Of a stretch of 64,000 bases of DNA, positions 57,578 to 64,000 are shown one piece after another. The notes below the pieces were generated by a model. It was not told the origin of the DNA and ran no database searches. It saw only the letters and a list, made by a program, of their open reading frames with translations. The position numbers were made by a program, and so were the translations under genes. The stretch is from positions 2,496,460 to 2,560,459 of the forward strand of contig NZ_OOHN01000008.1 of assembly GCF_900323545.1 (NCBI RefSeq), given 5' to 3'. This DNA is from Actinomyces sp. Marseille-P3109. GTDB lineage: Bacteria; Actinomycetota; Actinomycetes; Actinomycetales; Actinomycetaceae. Position 1 is the stretch's first letter. Each line of letters opens with the position of its first letter.

Positions 57578-59581
57578 TCAGTCCGTCGGGCGCACCAGCC
57601 ACCAGGCGGCATAGGGCGGCACCGGCACGCGGCCGTCCCCGGCGCCTTCCAGCGAGGTGGAGCCGAAGGGGATCGTGTCGGTCAGAACGTCGGTGGCCCC
57701 CATGACGCCGAGCCGGGCGAGCTGGTCGGCGGCGACCGAACGCCACTGCGGCGTCACGTTGTACACGCCCACGAAGCTGCCGCGCGGGTGGTCCCGGTAG
57801 GTCACCAGCACCCCGGGATCGTCGACGTCCTGCACCTGGGTGCGCACGGCGGCGTCGAGCTGGGGCAAATCGGCGCGCACCCGCGCCATCCGCGCCAGGT
57901 CGGTGAAGACGCGCCCCTCCACGGTGGAACGGTCGTGCCGGTTGGCCATCCGGGCCTCATCGAGTCGGGGCCGCCCGGCCCAGCGCGAGTCGGCCTCGTG
58001 GCCAGGCTCGGTGTCCCAGTTAGGGTCGTTGGACTGGGCGAGCTCATCCCCGCTCCACAGGACGGGGATGCCGCCCCACCCGTAGAGGATGGCGTGGGCC
58101 ATGCGCAGGGCGTGGATCCGCTCCTCGCGCCAGGTCCACAACGACTCGACCTGGTGCTCGGGGGTGGCGTCATTAACGCCCTCCCAGGCCTCGGCGGCGG
58201 CCTCGATCCCGATGAGCGAGGCCGCGGTCCCGGCGATACGCCGGTCCCCGGTGGCCGGGTTGTACTGGAAGACGAGGCCTCTGGCATCGGAGGTGGGGTA
58301 CTCGCCGCTGTACCAGTCGGCGAGGAAGGCCCGGTGGTCGTAGCCGCTGAGGCCCACGGCGGCCGCGTCGGCGTCGTCGATGGCCCAGCCGATGTCGTCG
58401 TGGCAGCGCAGGTAGGTGATCCAGGTGGCGGTGGACGGCTCGACCGGCAGGTTCTGGAGCGCCTCGACGGCCAGCGTCGTGTCGCGCGCGGCAAGCATGG
58501 ACCAGACCTGGACCATGAGGGAGTTGTGGTACGCCAGATCGGAGACCTTGCCGGTGTACTTGCCCTGGCCGAGGTACTGGAGGAGCTCGGTGGGCGCGAC
58601 GATCGCCTCGGCCTTGAGGTCGACGGCCGGGCAGGCGATGCGGGTCAGGGCGCGCAGGACCTCGGCGATGGCGTGGACCTCGGGCTGGCCCTGGCAGTCG
58701 GTGCCCAGGCGCTTGATGGTGAAGGCTATGGCGTCCAGGCGCAGCACCTCGACGCCGCGGTTGGCCAGGTCCAGGACGATGCTCGCGAACTCGGCCATGA
58801 CGCGGGGGTTGCGCCAGTTGAGATCCCACTGGAAGGAGTTGAAGGTGGTCCACACCCAGCCGCTGACGTCGTCATCCCAGGTGAAGTTGCCGGGGGCGAA
58901 GTCGGGGAAGATCTCCGGCAGGGTGCGCTCGTAGGCGTCGGGCTCGGTGCGGTCGGGGAAGATGAGGAAGTAGTCGCGGTAGCGTTGCTCGCCGGCGCGC
59001 GCCCGCACCGCCCACTCGTGCTCGGCGGCCACGTGGTTGAGGACGAGGTCCATCACCAGGGAGATGCCCTCGGCGCGCAGCTCACCGGCCAGGTGCTCGA
59101 GGTCGTCCATGGTGCCCAGATCCGGGCGCACGGTGCGGTAGTCGGCCACCGCGTAGCCGCCGTCGGAGTCGCCGGGGCGCGGAGTGAGCAGCGGCATGAG
59201 GTGGAGGTAGGTGACGCCCAGCTCGCGCAGGTAGTCGATGCGGTCCTCCACACCGCGCAGGGTGCCGGCGAAGCGCTCGGTGTAGGCGGCATACCCGACG
59301 CGGCCGGGGTGCTGGGCCCAGGCGGGGTCGAGGGTGCGGGTCAGGTCCAGGCGGCGCAGCTCGTGCTCCCGCTCCGTGTAGGCCCGGGCGGCCAGGGCCA
59401 GCAGGTTGAGGGCCTCCTCCTCGGCGGCCTCGCCGTAGAGGGTGGTCAGCCCGTCGAGGAGGTCGGGGTACCAGGTCTCCACGCGCGTGAGGAAGACGTC
59501 GCGTTCGGCGGCCTCAAGCGGGTCCAGGACGTGGAAGACGATGTCGTCGAGTGACGGCGGGAGGGGCGTAATGGCGCTCAT
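57578..59581 (-). CDS. Amylosucrase-type GH13 alpha-glucan enzyme
   Basis: A 667-residue GH13 protein. The helical N-terminal domain (about 1-90), LHLMPLLTPRPGDSDGGYAV, LVMDLVLNHVAAEH, nucleophile D283 in VEVLRLDAIAF, acid/base E325 in DLKAEAIV and the D396 pair in LRCHDDIGW are all in the order and positions of amylosucrase (GH13_4). This enzyme makes alpha-1,4-glucan from sucrose or hydrolyses it; a sucrose hydrolase is the main alternative. The start is at 59581 (MSAITPLPPS); an upstream in-frame codon adds 16 Arg-rich residues without support. No carbohydrate transporter is adjacent. Confidence 0.88.
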   Translation of the reverse strand: MSAITPLPPSLDDIVFHVLDPLEAAERDVFLTRVETWYPDLLDGLTTLYGEAAEEEALNLLALAARAYTEREHELRRLDLTRTLDPAWAQHPGRVGYAAYTERFAGTLRGVEDRIDYLRELGVTYLHLMPLLTPRPGDSDGGYAVADYRTVRPDLGTMDDLEHLAGELRAEGISLVMDLVLNHVAAEHEWAVRARAGEQRYRDYFLIFPDRTEPDAYERTLPEIFPDFAPGNFTWDDDVSGWVWTTFNSFQWDLNWRNPRVMAEFASIVLDLANRGVEVLRLDAIAFTIKRLGTDCQGQPEVHAIAEVLRALTRIACPAVDLKAEAIVAPTELLQYLGQGKYTGKVSDLAYHNSLMVQVWSMLAARDTTLAVEALQNLPVEPSTATWITYLRCHDDIGWAIDDADAAAVGLSGYDHRAFLADWYSGEYPTSDARGLVFQYNPATGDRRIAGTAASLIGIEAAAEAWEGVNDATPEHQVESLWTWREERIHALRMAHAILYGWGGIPVLWSGDELAQSNDPNWDTEPGHEADSRWAGRPRLDEARMANRHDRSTVEGRVFTDLARMARVRADLPQLDAAVRTQVQDVDDPGVLVTYRDHPRGSFVGVYNVTPQWRSVAADQLARLGVMGATDVLTDTIPFGSTSLEGAGDGRVPVPPYAAWWLVRPTD

Positions 59582-59752
59582 GGAACCATGGTCCCCGATT
59601 CGACGCCGTCGCGGTACTGATTTCCTCACCCTCGCGACGGCTGGGGGCGGGCAGCCGGCGCAGCCCGCTGCTGGCAGGGCAGCCGACTACTGACAGGACC
59701 CGACCACCGACGGGGAGCCGGCCACCGACTGGGTCCCGCGAGCGCCCGGGCA

Positions 59753-60196
59753 TCAGGATCCGACGGCGTCGTAAGACTCGCGATGGGCCAGGATCTGGGC
59801 GGAATTGTCGTGGATCCAGGTGCGCAGTGCGCCAATGGGCCCCTGGAGGCTGCGGCCCAGGTCGGTCAGCTCGTAGTCGACGCGCGGCGGCACGCCCGGC
59901 AGCTGGGTGCGCGTCACCAGGCCATCGCGCTCCATGGATCGCAGCGTCTGGGTGAGGACCTTGGGCGTCACCCCGCCGACCCGCGAGCGCAGCTCTCCGA
60001 AACGGCTCGGCCCGTCGGCCAGGACCGTCACCACCAGCGGGGTCCAACGGTCGACGACGTGGCGCAGCACCGTACGCGACGGGCAGGCGGGCGAGAGGAT
60101 GTCGAAGTCGAAGACCGCCGTCTCGACATTGCTGTCGGCGGCGCCACCTCGAGCTGTCTCCCGCCGCTCAGCAAGTAGTCCCTCATCCCGTGACAC
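59753..60196 (-). CDS. HxlR-family transcriptional regulator
   Basis: A 147-residue winged-helix regulator. After a 35-residue variable N-terminus come CPSRTVLRHVVDRWTPLVVT, VLADGPSRFGELRSRVGGVT and PKVLTQTLRSMERDGLVTRT, the standard HxlR HTH, then VDYELTDLGRSL. One Cys (CPS) precedes the first helix, as in redox- or aldehyde-sensing members. GTG start with GGAG upstream. Divergent from an NAD(P)-binding oxidoreductase, its likely target. Confidence 0.88.
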   Translation of the reverse strand: MSRDEGLLAERRETARGGAADSNVETAVFDFDILSPACPSRTVLRHVVDRWTPLVVTVLADGPSRFGELRSRVGGVTPKVLTQTLRSMERDGLVTRTQLPGVPPRVDYELTDLGRSLQGPIGALRTWIHDNSAQILAHRESYDAVGS

Positions 60197-60209
60197 AACG
60201 CACTCCTTT

Positions 60210-60233
60210 GGTTACTTTGAGGTACTCAGTATC
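60210..60233. promoter_or_regulatory. Candidate HxlR operator
   Basis: In the divergent gap, GTTACTTTGAGGTACTCAGTA contains TACT boxes at 60213 and 60223 and a GTA-type half at the right, resembling the spaced TACT/AGTA elements bound by HxlR proteins. Pattern only. Confidence 0.35.
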
Positions 60234-60319
60234 CATATCATACCGTCAAGTCATCGCGAAAGCGCCGGCACCCCCGACGCACTCGCCTCGGACAACACCC
60301 CACCTACCAGGAGGAAGCC

Positions 60320-60931
60320 ATGAAGATCACCATCATCGGAGGAACCGGCATGGTCGGCTCGGCCACCGTCACCGAGGCCGCCGGTCGTGGGCACGAGGTC
60401 GTCTCCGCCTCCCGTTCGGGCCGTCACGCCGAGGGCGCCGTGCAGGACGTCAGCCTCACCCTGACCGACACGCAGGCCGTCGTCGACCTCGTCAACAGCT
60501 CCGACGCCACCGTCATCGCCGTCTCCGCAGGCTGCGGAGAGCCCGCCCAGCCCGTCATCGACGCCCACCGCGCCCTCATCGCGGCCACCCCCACCGGCCG
60601 GCTCATCGTCGTCGGCGGCGCTGGCTCCCTGCTCACCCCCGACGGTACCCGCCTGGTGGACACCCCCGGCTTCCCTGAGGAGTACAAGGCCGAGGCCCAG
60701 GCCTTCGCCGAGATCCTTGACCTCTACCGCGAGGCCGGCAGCGCTCTGACCTGGACCCTGCTCTCCCCCGCGCCCGCATTCACCGACAAGCCGCGCACCG
60801 GCAGCTACGTCGAGGGCACTGACCAGCCCGTGGGCAGCGAGATCTCCGTGGCCAACTTCGCCGTCGCCCTGGTGGACGAGGCCGAGAAGGACGGCCACCG
60901 AGGCCGGCGCTGGACTATCGCCAACGCCTGA
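60320..60931 (+). CDS. NAD(P)H-binding (NmrA/atypical SDR) oxidoreductase
   Basis: A 203-residue Rossmann protein: MKITIIGGTGMVGSATVTEA holds the G-x-x-G-x-x-G dinucleotide motif at residues 7-13. Later segments LIVVGGAGSLLTPDGTRLVD and TWTLLSPAPAFTDKPRTGSY match the YwnB/NmrA-like group. The role is probably stress or quinone related, controlled by the divergent HxlR regulator. AGGAGG precedes the ATG. Confidence 0.87.
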   Translation: MKITIIGGTGMVGSATVTEAAGRGHEVVSASRSGRHAEGAVQDVSLTLTDTQAVVDLVNSSDATVIAVSAGCGEPAQPVIDAHRALIAATPTGRLIVVGGAGSLLTPDGTRLVDTPGFPEEYKAEAQAFAEILDLYREAGSALTWTLLSPAPAFTDKPRTGSYVEGTDQPVGSEISVANFAVALVDEAEKDGHRGRRWTIANA

Positions 60932-60957
60932 GCCCGCGGTCACCCACAGCACCCCCA

Positions 60958-60995
60958 CCAAGCCGGGCCGGTTCCATGCAGCCGGCCCGGCTTGG
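60958..60995 (+). terminator. Terminator hairpin after the oxidoreductase gene
   Basis: CCAAGCCGGGCCGG (60958-60971) and CCGGCCCGGCTTGG (60982-60995) form a perfect 14-bp stem with a 10-base loop. No strong T-run. Confidence 0.6.
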
Positions 60996-61027
60996 CTCGT
61001 GCGCCCCGGTCGTTGCAGGCTTGACCC

Positions 61028-61834
61028 ATGACTGCCATCGCCCTGACCATCGCCGGCTCCGAGGCCTCGGGCGGCGCCGGCGCCCAGACCGACCTCAAGA
61101 CCTTCCACACCCTCGGCGTCTACGGCTGCACGGCCCTGACCTGCATCGTGTCCATGGACCCCAAGGACGGCTGGAACCACCGCTTCGTCCCGGTCGACCC
61201 GGCCGTCATCGCCGACCAGATCGAGACCTGCGCCGCCGTCCACTCCCGCGTCGATGCCGTCAAGATCGGCATGCTGGGCACGGCCCCCACCATCGACGTC
61301 GTGGAGCAGGCGCTGGAGAGCTACAGCTTCCCCACCGTGGTGCTCGACCCGGTCCTCATCTGCAAGGGCCAGGAGTTCGAAGGCGCCCTCGAGGTGGACA
61401 ACGCCCTGCGCTCCAAGATCCTGCCGCGCGCCACGATGACCACCCCGAACCTCTTCGAGGCGGCCACCCTGGCGGGCATGGAGGAGATCACGACGGTCGA
61501 GCAGCTCAAGGACGCCGCCAAGCGCATCCACGACCAGGGCGTCCCCAACGTCCTGGCCAAGGCCGGCCCGTCGCTGGGCACCGGCACCGCGCTGGACGTC
61601 TTCTACGACGGCACCACCTTGGAGGTCCTCGAGGTCGAGGCCGTGGGCACCGAGCGCGTCCACGGCGCCGGCTGCACCCTGGCGGCCGCGGTCACCGCGG
61701 AGCTCGCCAAGGGCGCCGGCCCGCTTGAGGCCGCCGTCACCGCCAAGGAGGTCGTCTCCTCATCCATCAGGCACGGGCTGCGCGGCAACATGCCCTTCCT
61801 CTACGTCTACCAGGGCGAGTATCAGCCGGCCTGA
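61028..61834 (+). CDS. Pyridoxine/hydroxymethylpyrimidine kinase (ThiD/PdxK-like)
   Basis: A 268-residue ribokinase-fold kinase of the ThiD-like pyridoxal kinase branch: LTIAGSEASGGAGAQTDLKT (residues 6-25), VKIGMLGTA, VLDPVLICKGQEF, TTPNLFEAATLAG, and the anion-hole/catalytic motif RVHGAGCTLAAAVTAELA. The bound pattern with VC-type Cys/Lys residues suggests pyridoxine or hydroxymethylpyrimidine; no thiamine genes are adjacent, so pyridoxine salvage is favoured. Stand-alone gene after a terminator. Confidence 0.87.
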   Translation: MTAIALTIAGSEASGGAGAQTDLKTFHTLGVYGCTALTCIVSMDPKDGWNHRFVPVDPAVIADQIETCAAVHSRVDAVKIGMLGTAPTIDVVEQALESYSFPTVVLDPVLICKGQEFEGALEVDNALRSKILPRATMTTPNLFEAATLAGMEEITTVEQLKDAAKRIHDQGVPNVLAKAGPSLGTGTALDVFYDGTTLEVLEVEAVGTERVHGAGCTLAAAVTAELAKGAGPLEAAVTAKEVVSSSIRHGLRGNMPFLYVYQGEYQPA

Positions 61835-61871
61835 GCGAACCGGGGCGCACACACGTTCCAGTAGATAGATC

Positions 61872-61886
61872 ATCTAGTAACTAGGT
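61872..61886. promoter_or_regulatory. Palindrome before the PadR gene, probable operator
   Basis: ATCTAG-TAA-CTAGGT is an inverted repeat (one mismatch per arm end) 13 bases before the GTG start of the PadR gene. No ribosome site separates it from the start, so the mRNA may be leaderless and the repeat would overlap the core promoter. Confidence 0.5.
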
Positions 61887-61898
61887 AGTCTATGAACT

Positions 61899-62249
61899 GT
61901 GAACGCCTCGACAGCCCGCCTCCTGCGCGGATTCCTGGAACCCTGCCTGCTCTCGCTGCTGGCCGAGCAGGCCGACTACGGCCTGTCCCTGGCTCAGCGG
62001 CTCGCCACCGCCGGCCTGGACGAGGTTCCCGGCGGCACGCTCTACCCAGCCCTCATGCGACTGGAGAAGCGCGGCCTCGTCGCCGTCTCCTGGCGCCCCT
62101 CCACCTCCGGCCCCGCCCGCAAGTACTACGAGCTGACCGACGCCGGACGCACCGAGCTCGCCGCACGCCAGGCTGAGTGGCGAACCTTCTCCACGGCGGT
62201 CGGCGGTCTCATCGAGGGTCGGATCGCCCAGGCGGAGGCCCCCTCGTGA
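61899..62249 (+). CDS. PadR-family transcriptional regulator
   Basis: A 116-residue PadR-type winged-helix repressor: LEPCLLSLLAEQADYGLSLA, GTLYPALMRLEKRGLVAVSW and ARKYYELTDAGRTEL. GTG start, possibly leaderless. Its stop overlaps the GTG of the ABC ATPase gene (GTGA), so it autoregulates an exporter operon. Confidence 0.9.
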   Translation: MNASTARLLRGFLEPCLLSLLAEQADYGLSLAQRLATAGLDEVPGGTLYPALMRLEKRGLVAVSWRPSTSGPARKYYELTDAGRTELAARQAEWRTFSTAVGGLIEGRIAQAEAPS

Positions 62250-63289
62250 GCCGATCCGAGGAAGCCGGCGGCCCGACGCCGAACGCGACAGCCGACTGGT
62301 ACCGAGGCTTCCAGGCGGAGCTCGCCACTCGCGGCCTGCCGGCCTCCGAGGTCGTGCGCACCGTCGCCTCGACCCGCGCCGAGGCGGAGGCGGCCGGCCT
62401 ACCACCCGGAGATCTGTACGGCCCGGCGGTCCTCTACGCCCGGGAAGTCGCCTCCGCCCTACGGGACTATCAGGCAACGGCGTCCGTCCCGGCCGGGCTC
62501 GCTACCGGCAACATCGACGACGTCGGTGCGGCCGGCCTCACCGACGTCGTCGATCGGGACGACCCAGTCGATACCGTCAGGCGGGAACCAGCCTCAGCCG
62601 CCACCCCGATCAGCACAGCTCAGTCCAAGGGGCCCGTCGTGCTGCACCTGACGAACATATCCGCGCGTCTCGGTCGCCGCACGGTTCTGTCGGGCATCAA
62701 CCTCACCGTCCACCGGGGCGAGGTCGTCGCCGTCGTCGGAGCCAACGGCGCCGGCAAGTCGACCCTGCTTCAGGTCTGCGCGGGCCTGCTGTGCGCGAGC
62801 GGCGGGAGCATCGAGAGGACGCCGCACTTCGGCTACGCGCCCCAGCTCGACTCCCTGGCACCGCTGCTGACGGTCGATGAGCACCTTCGACTCTTCGGGG
62901 CGGCGCGCGGCATGCGGCGGGGCCGCTCCATCTCAACGGGTCACCGGCTCCTGACCCGCCTGGGCTGGACCGCCCGCGGGGACCAGACCGCCGGAACGCT
63001 CTCCGGAGGAACCCAGCAGAAGCTCAACGTCGCCCTCGCCCAGCTCGACGCGCCCGATCTGCTCCTGCTGGACGAGCCCTACCAGGGCTTGGACACCCTG
63101 GCCTACGAGGACCTGTGGGCCCTCATCTCCTCGTGGCGCGCCTCAGGCGCGGGCGTCCTGCTCGTCACCCACCTGCTGCGCGACGTCGACCTCGTCGACC
63201 GCGTCGTCGAGCTGCCGGCCCCTCGGGACAGCGCCCGCCGGACGCCCCCATGGACACCACACCTGCCTCAGCGGAAGGAGCCCGCATGA
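62246..63289 (+). CDS. ABC transporter ATP-binding protein with N-terminal HAAS-like helical domain
   Basis: A 347-residue protein. Residues 1-80 (ADWYRGFQAELATRGLPASE and the conserved GPAVLYAREVASALR) resemble the HAAS/DUF1700-type helical domain normally found as a separate partner of PadR genes; here it is fused to an ATPase. The NBD has VVGANGAGKST (Walker A), GTLSGGTQQKLNVALAQL (signature) and LLLLDEPYQGLD (Walker B). The GTG overlaps the padR stop; the next gene overlaps as ATGA. Exporter of unknown substrate, perhaps a peptide or lipid. Confidence 0.88.
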   Translation: MSRSEEAGGPTPNATADWYRGFQAELATRGLPASEVVRTVASTRAEAEAAGLPPGDLYGPAVLYAREVASALRDYQATASVPAGLATGNIDDVGAAGLTDVVDRDDPVDTVRREPASAATPISTAQSKGPVVLHLTNISARLGRRTVLSGINLTVHRGEVVAVVGANGAGKSTLLQVCAGLLCASGGSIERTPHFGYAPQLDSLAPLLTVDEHLRLFGAARGMRRGRSISTGHRLLTRLGWTARGDQTAGTLSGGTQQKLNVALAQLDAPDLLLLDEPYQGLDTLAYEDLWALISSWRASGAGVLLVTHLLRDVDLVDRVVELPAPRDSARRTPPWTPHLPQRKEPA

Positions 63290-64000
63290 GCACCCCACCT
63301 CCTCACCCACCCGCTTCACTGGCCACGCCGTCCCACGACGAGGGCACCAGACTTGGGCCGACGGCGGCGACCACGGCCCTCGTCGCCCTCATCACCCTGC
63401 GCGAGCTCGCCCGACGGCGCGGTGCCCTCGCGCTGGCGACCCTCCTGCCGCTGACCTTCTACCTGGTCCGCCTGGAGGTGCACTGGACCGCCATCCGGCT
63501 CCTGTCGATCGGCCTGGGGTGGGCGACGGCGACGCTGGCACTGTTCACGCAGGTCTCGTCCCGGTCGGTGGACCGCCGTCTGACCGTGAGCGGGGCGCCG
63601 CCCGCTGCGCTGCTCCTGGGCAGATACCTCGCCGTTCTTGGCCTGGGGTGGACCATCGGGCTGCTCTACACCGGGCTCGTGCTGGCCACGATCGGCGACG
63701 AGCTGACCCGCCCGGGCGCGGTGCCGGTCATGCTGCTGCTGACGGCCACCGTCGCCACTCCCCTGGGCTCGCTGGCGGCCGCCCTGGTTCCACGGGACCT
63801 GGAGGGTGCGCTCCTGCTGCTGTCGGTCATGGCGGTCCAGGTCCTCGTCGACCCCTCTGAGGGCTGGACCCGCGTCCTGCCGCTGTGGTCGACCCGGGAG
63901 CTCGCCAGCGTCGTCGTGGAGAGCCTGGGGCCGGACGCCGGCGCCTATCTGCACCGGGGGCTGGCTCACGGGGCAGGAACGGCCCTCCTGCTGACGGCGG
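63286..64000 (+). CDS. ABC transporter permease, partial (runs off window)
   Basis: Starts at ATG 63286 with GGAAGGAG upstream and is open to the end of the window, at least 238 residues. About five hydrophobic segments are visible (for example LALATLLPLTFYLV, LLSIGLGWATATLALF, YLAVLGLGWTIGLLYTGLVL and VMLLLTATVATPLGSLAA). Overlaps the ATPase as ATGA. It is the membrane subunit of the PadR-controlled exporter. Confidence 0.8.
   Translation, partial: MSTPPPHPPASLATPSHDEGTRLGPTAATTALVALITLRELARRRGALALATLLPLTFYLVRLEVHWTAIRLLSIGLGWATATLALFTQVSSRSVDRRLTVSGAPPAALLLGRYLAVLGLGWTIGLLYTGLVLATIGDELTRPGAVPVMLLLTATVATPLGSLAAALVPRDLEGALLLLSVMAVQVLVDPSEGWTRVLPLWSTRELASVVVESLGPDAGAYLHRGLAHGAGTALLLTA

Overview
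The window is 64 kb of high-GC DNA with short intergenic gaps, many ATGA/GTGA gene overlaps, several apparently leaderless starts, a class Ib ribonucleotide reductase, an LAxTG-type sortase-anchored adhesin and DUF5979-like repeats. Together these point to an actinobacterium of the Actinomyces/Schaalia type. The genus is an inference from content, not a database match.

Layout. (1) 0.1-6.1 kb: a lactose module of beta-galactosidase and GPH symporter with a divergent LacI regulator; two matching palindromes between them are probable operators. (2) 6.1-9.3 kb: an unknown acidic protein coupled to an LssY_C membrane protein, then a lipoprotein. (3) 9.5-11.0 kb: a probable toxin-antitoxin-chaperone (TAC) operon, HigB-like/HigA-like/SecB-like, directly downstream of nrdF. 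(4) 12.2-14.4 kb: a TetR/ABC-ATPase/permease cassette. (5) 14.9-32.2 kb: a catabolic island that looks lower in GC than its flanks. It holds GntR and IclR regulators, a DUF1537 kinase, a hydantoin/allantoin-type racemase, carbamate kinase, two NCS1 permeases, allantoinase, an atypical carbamoyltransferase, a two-subunit transketolase, a hydroxypyruvate-isomerase-like protein, a DUF3830 protein, tartronate-semialdehyde reductase and glyoxylate carboligase. Allantoin (or a related ureide/hydantoin) would enter, be ring-opened, yield carbamoyl phosphate (ATP via carbamate kinase) and yield glyoxylate, which is joined into C3 acids. The usual allantoate and ureidoglycolate enzymes are not in the window, so the middle of the pathway is open.

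(6) 32.3-39.0 kb: a mobile-element scar zone. An intact IS1634-type element splits an AEC-family transporter with a 5-bp target duplication; next come a fragment of a type ISP-like restriction enzyme, a frameshifted IS481 element, an AT-rich foreign patch with an ECF41-like sigma factor and a small partner gene, and a decayed second IS1634-type element whose end supplies the stop codon of a sugar transporter. (7) 39.0-43.5 kb: the sugar porter and a large LAxTG surface adhesin. (8) 43.9-47.8 kb: a P-loop kinase and nrdHIE, with a pair of probable NrdR boxes upstream; nrdF lies about 33 kb away. (9) 48.5-54.2 kb: a duplicated DUF4956/VTC-domain module followed by a beta-helix-type lipoprotein, which looks like an envelope-polymer system of unknown product. 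(10) 54.3-64 kb: MBL hydrolase with a divergent, overlapping MerR gene; L-serine ammonia-lyase; amylosucrase; HxlR with a divergent oxidoreductase; pyridoxine-type kinase; and a PadR/ABC/permease cassette that runs off the end.

No rRNA, convincing tRNA or CRISPR array was seen.
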